Origin: Purshia tridentata
Taxonomy: Eukaryota; Streptophyta; Magnoliopsida; Rosales; Rosaceae
NCBI GenBank assembly: GCA_003254885.1
Contig: QANT01001498.1
Coordinates: forward strand, 1-64,000
Length of the DNA stretch: 64,000 nt
Direction of reading: 5' to 3'
The stretch's first letter is position 1. Each line of letters starts with the position of its first letter. Below the pieces are notes generated by a model that worked only from the letters and a program-made list of their open reading frames with translations, searched no databases and was not told where the DNA came from. A program made the position numbers and the translations under genes. Positions 60,501 through 64,000 of the stretch are shown in pieces.

Positions 60501-61373
60501 ATTAAACTTAAAGAATTAATGATTAATGATATCTGCTACCTAGATTCCTGATCCCTCTTCTTGGGACATTATCACATGCTAATTAACTCCTTGTTTTCCC
60601 TCTTTGTCATTTCAAATCATCAGCTCTTGCCTATCAAGAAGAGTAAAGGTGCAAGAAGCTATATATACCTAATTGAAGCCTATATCACACATCGTGAGAA
60701 GCATTGCCTATGAAGTAGATTAATTAAGTTGCATGTATATATATATATATATATATATATAGTTCATCTGTAACTAATTCCTTAATTGTTACAGTTAGAG
60801 CTTTATTTTCCTATGCTTATCGACAAGTAGAAGAACCAACCCACATAGCTAGAATAATTAAGTATATATTAATTCCAAATTAACATCATCCTTCAAGAAA
60901 ATAACCAACCAAATCATCCATCATCGATCTTCATGTTTTTCCAAGAAAACTGTATCACATATAGCAAATTTCGGTCCAAAGATAAAGAAAAAAATGATAA
61001 TTAATTTTTGTCTCAACTAATTAATATAATATATAATAAGTCCACTGATCGACTTCAATCCTATGCTATACAAGATGCATATATATAAATCAAAAGATAA
61101 ATTAAGGTACTAAACCAGCACTAATCGGCTAGAAAATTTAGATGAGAAAGACAAATTAAGACATGGAGAGAGAGAGAGAGAGAGAGATTACCTGGAGCTA
61201 GCATAATCATAGAGCCTGCCTGTGCTGGAGAAGATAATGAGTCCAACCTCAGCATCACAAAGGATTGATAGCTCCTTAGCTTTCTTAAGCAACCCATTTC
61301 TTCGCTTCGAAAACGTCACTTGCCTGCTTGTCGAATTGTCTATCCTTCGGATCACAATCTTCCCTCTCCCCAT
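42596..61373 (-). CDS. AGL17-clade MIKC MADS-box transcription factor
   Basis: Seven exons on the minus strand, all GT-AG with continuous frame: 61373-61192, 53535-53457, 45841-45780, 43484-43385, 43282-43241, 43133-43050, 42814-42596. The product is 255 residues. Residues 1-60 are the MADS domain ([20 protein letters not shown], then [14 protein letters not shown]), which binds CArG boxes as a dimer in the nucleus. The I and K regions follow: [60 protein letters not shown], then a leucine/lysine coiled coil. The C-terminus carries [10 protein letters not shown]. The exact MADS sequence and [13 protein letters not shown] identify the AGL17 clade (AGL17, AGL16, AGL21, ANR1), known for roles in root nitrate response, lateral roots, stomata or flowering; which one applies is not decidable. 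Exon sizes 182, 79, 62, 100 and 42 are classic MIKC. The total span of almost 19 kb is unusual. Confidence 0.93.
43485..45779 (-). other. MADS intron 3 (2295 bp)
   Basis: The intron between the exons encoding YLQECH and QLMGEE. It contains the LINE 3' fragment at 45120-45490; no other gene is seen. The open frame at 44134-44427 has no domain. Confidence 0.8.
45120..45490 (+). mobile_element. LINE 3' end with poly-A tail, in MADS intron 3
   Basis: Frames on the plus strand give [12 protein letters not shown] near 45134 and then ...[20 protein letters not shown]...[14 protein letters not shown] in shifted frames, which is the C-terminal end of plant L1 ORF2 proteins. About 190 bp of 3' untranslated sequence and an A-rich tail (cataagaaaaaaaa) at about 45482-45494 follow, the signature of target-primed insertion with 5' truncation. 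It is antisense to the MADS gene. Confidence 0.65.
46100..46710 (-). mobile_element. L1 LINE fragment in MADS intron 2
   Basis: The minus strand encodes [20 protein letters not shown], followed by [20 protein letters not shown], the post-RT segment of plant L1 ORF2 (usual form RDFLWGG...KxHLVxWxxVCxPKxxGGLGIxxL). The 124-codon frame at 46328-46702 carries it, and the sequence degenerates below 46330. It is in the same orientation as the MADS gene. Confidence 0.7.
47280..48260 (-). mobile_element. Possible fossil LTR-retrotransposon remnant
   Basis: A tRNA-iMet primer-binding-site-like sequence (TGGTATCAGAACCATG, minus strand) lies at about 48166-48181, and a second TGGTATCAGA occurs near 48088. 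A repeat-like body extends toward lower coordinates. No protein domain was recognised; family unknown, broken. Boundaries are approximate and the call rests mainly on the primer-site-like match. Confidence 0.25.
50325..50449 (+). repeat. Three-unit tandem repeat of about 42 bp
   Basis: Units at 50325-50366, 50367-50406 and 50407-50449 share 'gtgaat', 'tgtttgatctc' and 'tgtgta'. The first two are nearly identical and the third is more diverged. Inside MADS intron 2. Confidence 0.8.
52734..52903 (+). repeat. 85-bp tandem duplication in MADS intron 2
   Basis: Units 52734-52818 and 52819-52903 share 'cagttttcacccttactctt' and 'gaattctgtgcaaactaaaa', with about four differences. The duplication lies some 550 bp downstream, in the gene's orientation, of exon 2. 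Confidence 0.85.
56045..58670. mobile_element. Large foldback/inverted-repeat element, arms about 830 bp
   Basis: The left arm (about 56045-56875) is the reverse complement of the right arm (about 56926-57711, continuing at 58624-58670), with a loop of about 50 bp. Paired blocks include 'gtgtgataggtgatgttctt' against 'aagaacatcacctatcacac' and 'gtttataca' against 'tgtataaac'. The arms differ at several per cent of positions, so the element is not recent. No coding capacity. A transcript through it would form a long hairpin. Confidence 0.75.
57712..58623. mobile_element. MITE nested in the palindrome's right arm, 912 bp
   Basis: Its termini are imperfect inverted copies: GGGCCAATTTGAGGTTG on the left and GGGTCAGTTTGGGATTG as the reverse complement of the right, each followed within 30 bases by 'agttgctt'. 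Removing 57712-58623 restores continuity with the left arm of the palindrome (…aggtttta / …atgtata), which is good evidence for insertion. Inside are a 37-bp tandem duplication (57857-57930) and a longer duplication of about 180 bp (58151-58318 and 58319-58535). hAT or Harbinger type; the target-site duplication is unclear. Confidence 0.7.
59032..59492. mobile_element. Tourist-like (PIF/Harbinger) MITE, 461 bp
   Basis: The termini GGACTCGTTTGGTTTA and GGGCCCGTTTGGTTTA (the latter as reverse complement of the right end) match at 14 of 16 positions. The element is flanked on both sides by TTA (59029-59031 and 59493-59495), the target-site duplication of PIF/Harbinger elements. It has no coding capacity and lies in MADS intron 1. 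Confidence 0.8.
60461..60474. repeat. (CT)n microsatellite
   Basis: A short CT run in MADS intron 1. Confidence 0.85.
60738..60761. repeat. (AT)n microsatellite
   Basis: A TA dinucleotide run in MADS intron 1. Confidence 0.9.
61165..61187. repeat. (GA)n microsatellite next to the MADS exon-1 donor
   Basis: On the sense (minus) strand this reads (CT)n and starts a few bases after the 5' splice site GTAATC. Confidence 0.9.
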
Positions 61374-61785
61374 CTTCTCTTGATTAATTAATATCAACCT
61401 TCTTAATTCACTCTTTAATTCTATGCTAGATCGATCCATACATCACATACATATACACACAAGGAGAGAAAGAAGTTACTCATCATAAAATTTAGAGCAA
61501 TTTTCCCATTTTCCTAAAAGGGTAATCAAAAACTCAAACACACACCACCAAAACAAGATCAACCACATAAATTAATTAAACATAGGAAACCCAAAATAGC
61601 AAAGAACATAATCATCCCAAAAAACCACTTTTCTTTTTTCAATTTTTCATTTTTATTTTTCAAATTTCTCAAAAGAGCAAGGTATATATGAAGAACTTAC
61701 TTGTTTGAAAGTTGAAACAAGCTAGAAGACTAGGAAGACAGTTGAAGCTCCTCTCTTTCCTCTTCTCAGATGTACACCAAAATTA
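61374..61785 (-). promoter_or_regulatory. MADS 5' leader with probable leader intron
   Basis: On the minus strand a strong donor (CAAACAA/GTAAGT) places the end of a non-coding exon at 61701, and the leader intron would run from 61700 to an acceptor near 61425-61430 (GATCTAG or CATAG). If the acceptor lies below 61437, the in-frame ATG at 61439, which would add 22 residues before MGRGK, is removed. MIKC genes often have such leader introns. Acceptor choice is uncertain. Confidence 0.5.
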
Positions 61786-61808
61786 AAATTATAAAAGCAA
61801 TTTCTATG

Positions 61809-61818
61809 CTTTATATGG
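61809..61818 (-). promoter_or_regulatory. TATA-like box of the MADS gene
   Basis: CCATATAAAG on the minus strand, followed within about 100 bases by a purine-rich leader and the leader-intron donor. It is also one base away from a CArg-like MADS binding site. Confidence 0.35.
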
Positions 61819-62186
61819 AAACCTCCCCAGGTCCTTTCTGTATTTTTAAGGAAATATGGGGTGGTCCGTGCACCGAAAACCACTTAGTAGTTTGACGTCT
61901 GGATCACCTCGCCCACTTGCTCGACTACTTGAAAACCATCCTACTCGCTCTTTGAGGCCATTATTTCTCAGGTCAATCAATTCAAGGTTTGTTGACCAGC
62001 TTGAGAGAATCGTTAAGGTTAAAAAGAGAGACAGGAGGGGACAAGTGTAAGCAGGAGAGGGCGAGTGTGAGGCAGTGCAATGGGCGCGTGGTGGAATGGA
62101 TGTCCTTGGAGCCTCAGGGGGGCCCGGGATTCGTGGGGGTGTGGAAAGAGTAGAAATTATGACAGAGATGACGTATAGATCACTGA

Positions 62187-62192
62187 CACGTG
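62187..62192. promoter_or_regulatory. G-box (CACGTG)
   Basis: A palindromic CACGTG in the sequence gacacgtgtg, about 370 bp upstream of the putative TATA box of the MADS gene. Bound by bHLH or bZIP factors in general; its use here is inferred. Confidence 0.3.
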
Positions 62193-62329
62193 TGATTTGG
62201 AAAACCAATGTCGGTCTGTCTTCAGTTTTGGGTTTCTGAATTCTGATTGGTGGCCTCTTATACTCAGCTGTGCGCTTGCCCATCTATCATAAAAATTGGA
62301 CATGTGATTTCCACAGTTCCAATGGGCTG

Positions 62330-62680
62330 TATCCTCATTTTTTTTTTTTTTTTTGTTTTAAATGTGAATGATTTTCGATCGTTGATTCTAAATTATCGAT
62401 TGTTAGATGTTTATAAAAATCTAAATTTTTAAAAAAATATATGCATCTTTAGTCCCATATGTGGTGTGGGTTTCTTCTTACTTTTTTTTTTTTTTTTACC
62501 TTTAGAATAACACTTTAAAAGGTTAATTGAATATCCTCATTTTTTTTTTTTTTTTCAGTTTTAAATGTGAATGATTTTCAATAGTTGATTCTAAATTATC
62601 GATTGTTAGATGTTTATAAAAATCTAAATTTTAAAAAAAATATATGCATCTTTAGTCCCATATGTGGTGTGGGTTTCTTC

Positions 62681-62714
<34 letters not shown>

Positions 62715-62762
62715 NTTTTTTTTTTTTTTTACTTTTGGAATAACACTTTAAAAGGTTAATTG
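62330..62762. repeat. Tandem duplication of about 200 bp with long poly-T runs
   Basis: Unit 1 is at about 62330-62530 and unit 2 at about 62531-62762. Both run from 'atcctcatttttt' through 'taaattatcgattgttagat' and 'tagtcccatatgtggtgtgg' to 'aaaaggttaattga'. The second unit has a much longer poly-T run, with one ambiguous base at 62715. Confidence 0.85.
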
Positions 62763-63540
62763 ACTTTAAGTACTAAATTTCAATAATTTTTTAGTTTAGA
62801 TATCAAAATTTAATAACATTTTAGATTAGATACTAGTTGAAAAGTCAAATATAATAATATAGTAAAGGACACTAGAATTCACAAATATTACATCACATGC
62901 CACTACAATAAAAAAAATATATATTTATATATATTACATTCATACTATTACATTAATTTATACTATATTGTATTAAAACTAAAAAAAATCAATCTAATCA
63001 CATCTTAACTGTAACTGTCTTATAATTTAGTTGTGATTGTCTTGGTAAGTTGAAAGAGACAACTCCCACCACGATACTAAGTATTATTTTAAGTAAAAGT
63101 ATTCTGACCACTATTTATACTATATTGTAATACTATTTCTCTTTAAAAAAATTTTAATTTAGTCACAACCTAACTGTGACTGTATCACAATTTAGCTGTG
63201 ACTGTCATTCAGTCACAACTAAATTTGAAGTTAAGTGTCGTACAGTCACAACTTAAACTGAAGTTGAGACTATATTAACTAATTTCCAAGACAATATAAA
63301 AGTATCAAGAGCAATTTTATCAAAACTTTATAAATTTTATTTAAGATCCATTATATGTGGGCCAAAGGACAGTAGAAGGGCAAATTTGTCAAACAAATAA
63401 AGTCTAAAACAAATGGGCTGTAAATTTGTGACCTATTCTAAATATCAAGTTTATTAGTTAGTAGTCAAACTTAAAAATTATGAGCAAAACTAATTTTCTA
63501 AAAAAATATTAAAACTAGGTATTTAATCCTAAATTTCTAT
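62750..63540 (-). repeat. Dispersed repeat, copy B (inverted relative to copy A)
   Basis: The reverse complement matches 22761-23609 over nearly its whole length, including 'gacaaatttgcccttct' and the 'cagtcacaa' motif cluster near 63172-63250. The two copies differ at perhaps one base in ten and by several indels. No coding capacity. Confidence 0.7.
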
Positions 63541-63692
63541 ACTTTAAATCATAAGATAGTCACAGGCTTGTAGCTCAGCTTACACAAATTGAGCCGACAA
63601 TATTGAAACTAGGTATTTAATCCTAAATTTCTATACTTTAAATCATAAGATAGTCATAGGCTTGTAGCTCAGCTTACACAAATTGAGCCGAC
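63507..63692. repeat. Tandem duplication of about 93 bp
   Basis: Units 63507-63600 and 63601-63692 both read 'aaactaggtatttaatccta' through 'cttgtagctcagcttacaca' to 'gagccgac', with three or four differences. The first 30 bp belong to the edge of repeat copy B. Confidence 0.85.
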
Positions 63693-64000
63693 CATAATTA
63701 AAAAATAAGTAATGTTATAATTATCACATTTTTATATTATTTTACATATCATTATTTTATTGGACATGATTTTTTTTTCTTTTTAGGTTTTTATTTTTGT
63801 TTTTATTTTTATTTTTATTTTTTTTGCGTCCAATGTATAAATATTATATAATTAAATTGAAACGTAAAGTAAAATGAAATTATGGTATAAAAATGTGGTA
63901 AATATAGCATTATTGTTCAAAATAATATATAGTTAGCATATGCAACCTAACAGTATATATATAATTTTGAGAATACTAGCGGCACCTACCAAAATTTATA
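63693..64000. other. AT-rich end of window
   Basis: Poly-T and ATTTTT runs near 63770-63830; no feature recognised. Confidence 0.5.

Larger units (their letters stand above)
53536..61191 (-). other. MADS intron 1 (7656 bp)
   Basis: The intron follows the MADS-domain exon. It contains a palindromic foldback element (about 56045-58670) split by a MITE (57712-58623), a Tourist-like MITE (59032-59492) and several AT, CT and GA microsatellites. No other gene is seen. The first intron of MIKC genes often carries regulatory sequence, so these insertions sit where they could matter. Confidence 0.85.

Noticed and set aside
61374-61439. 22-residue N-terminal extension of the MADS protein
   Set aside because: The open frame includes an earlier ATG, but MIKC proteins start at MGRGK and a leader intron probably removes the upstream ATG; kept only as a finding.
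63565-63600. tRNA-like 'gtagctcag' sequence
   Set aside because: It resembles part of a tRNA D-arm only; no acceptor stem or T-arm, and it is part of a tandem repeat.
1-64000. CRISPR arrays, operons or phage-like systems
   Set aside because: The window is plant nuclear DNA; no regularly spaced repeats of CRISPR type and no bacterial gene organisation were seen.

Overview
The window is nuclear DNA of a flowering plant: AT-rich, with introns bounded by GT-AG, MIKC MADS-box, F-box, OPT-transporter and NB-ARC genes, and many MITEs, LINE remnants and microsatellites. The protein style suggests a woody eudicot, possibly Rosaceae, but that is inference. I rebuilt the multi-exon genes by hand from splice sites and reading-frame continuity; no search was run. 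Layout from left to right: (1) 1-4.9 kb is intergenic with one palindromic MITE. (2) At 5.0-6.2 kb lies a single-exon F-box gene (+). (3) At 7.7-9.8 kb lie two related secreted six-cysteine peptide genes (-). (4) At 8.9-12.7 kb are three short inverted-repeat elements. (5) At 14.3-18.6 kb is a two-exon NB-ARC gene (+) whose C-terminus is an armadillo-type helical solenoid in place of leucine-rich repeats. (6) At 18.6-24.5 kb is gene-free DNA with a dispersed repeat that recurs inverted at 62.7-63.5 kb. (7) At 24.6-29.9 kb is a six-exon oligopeptide transporter gene (+). (8) At 30.7-33.4 kb, convergent with it, is an eight-exon gene (-) for a DHH/DHHA1-type protein with degenerate catalytic motifs. 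(9) At 33.5-42.5 kb is repeat-rich DNA holding an L1 LINE remnant next to a fossil LTR-retrotransposon end. (10) At 42.6-61.4 kb is a seven-exon AGL17-clade MADS-box gene (-), almost 19 kb long because introns 1 and 2 are each about 7.6 kb and loaded with repeats. (11) At 61.8-64 kb are its promoter region and the second copy of the dispersed repeat with tandemly duplicated margins. 

The genes do not form a pathway; they are ordinary independent plant loci. The points most worth a second look are the NB-ARC-armadillo architecture, a stop-free 132-nt intron in the DHHA1 gene that would add a membrane-spanning segment if retained, the pair of six-cysteine peptides with a mirrored change in cysteine spacing, and a large palindrome interrupted by a MITE inside MADS intron 1.
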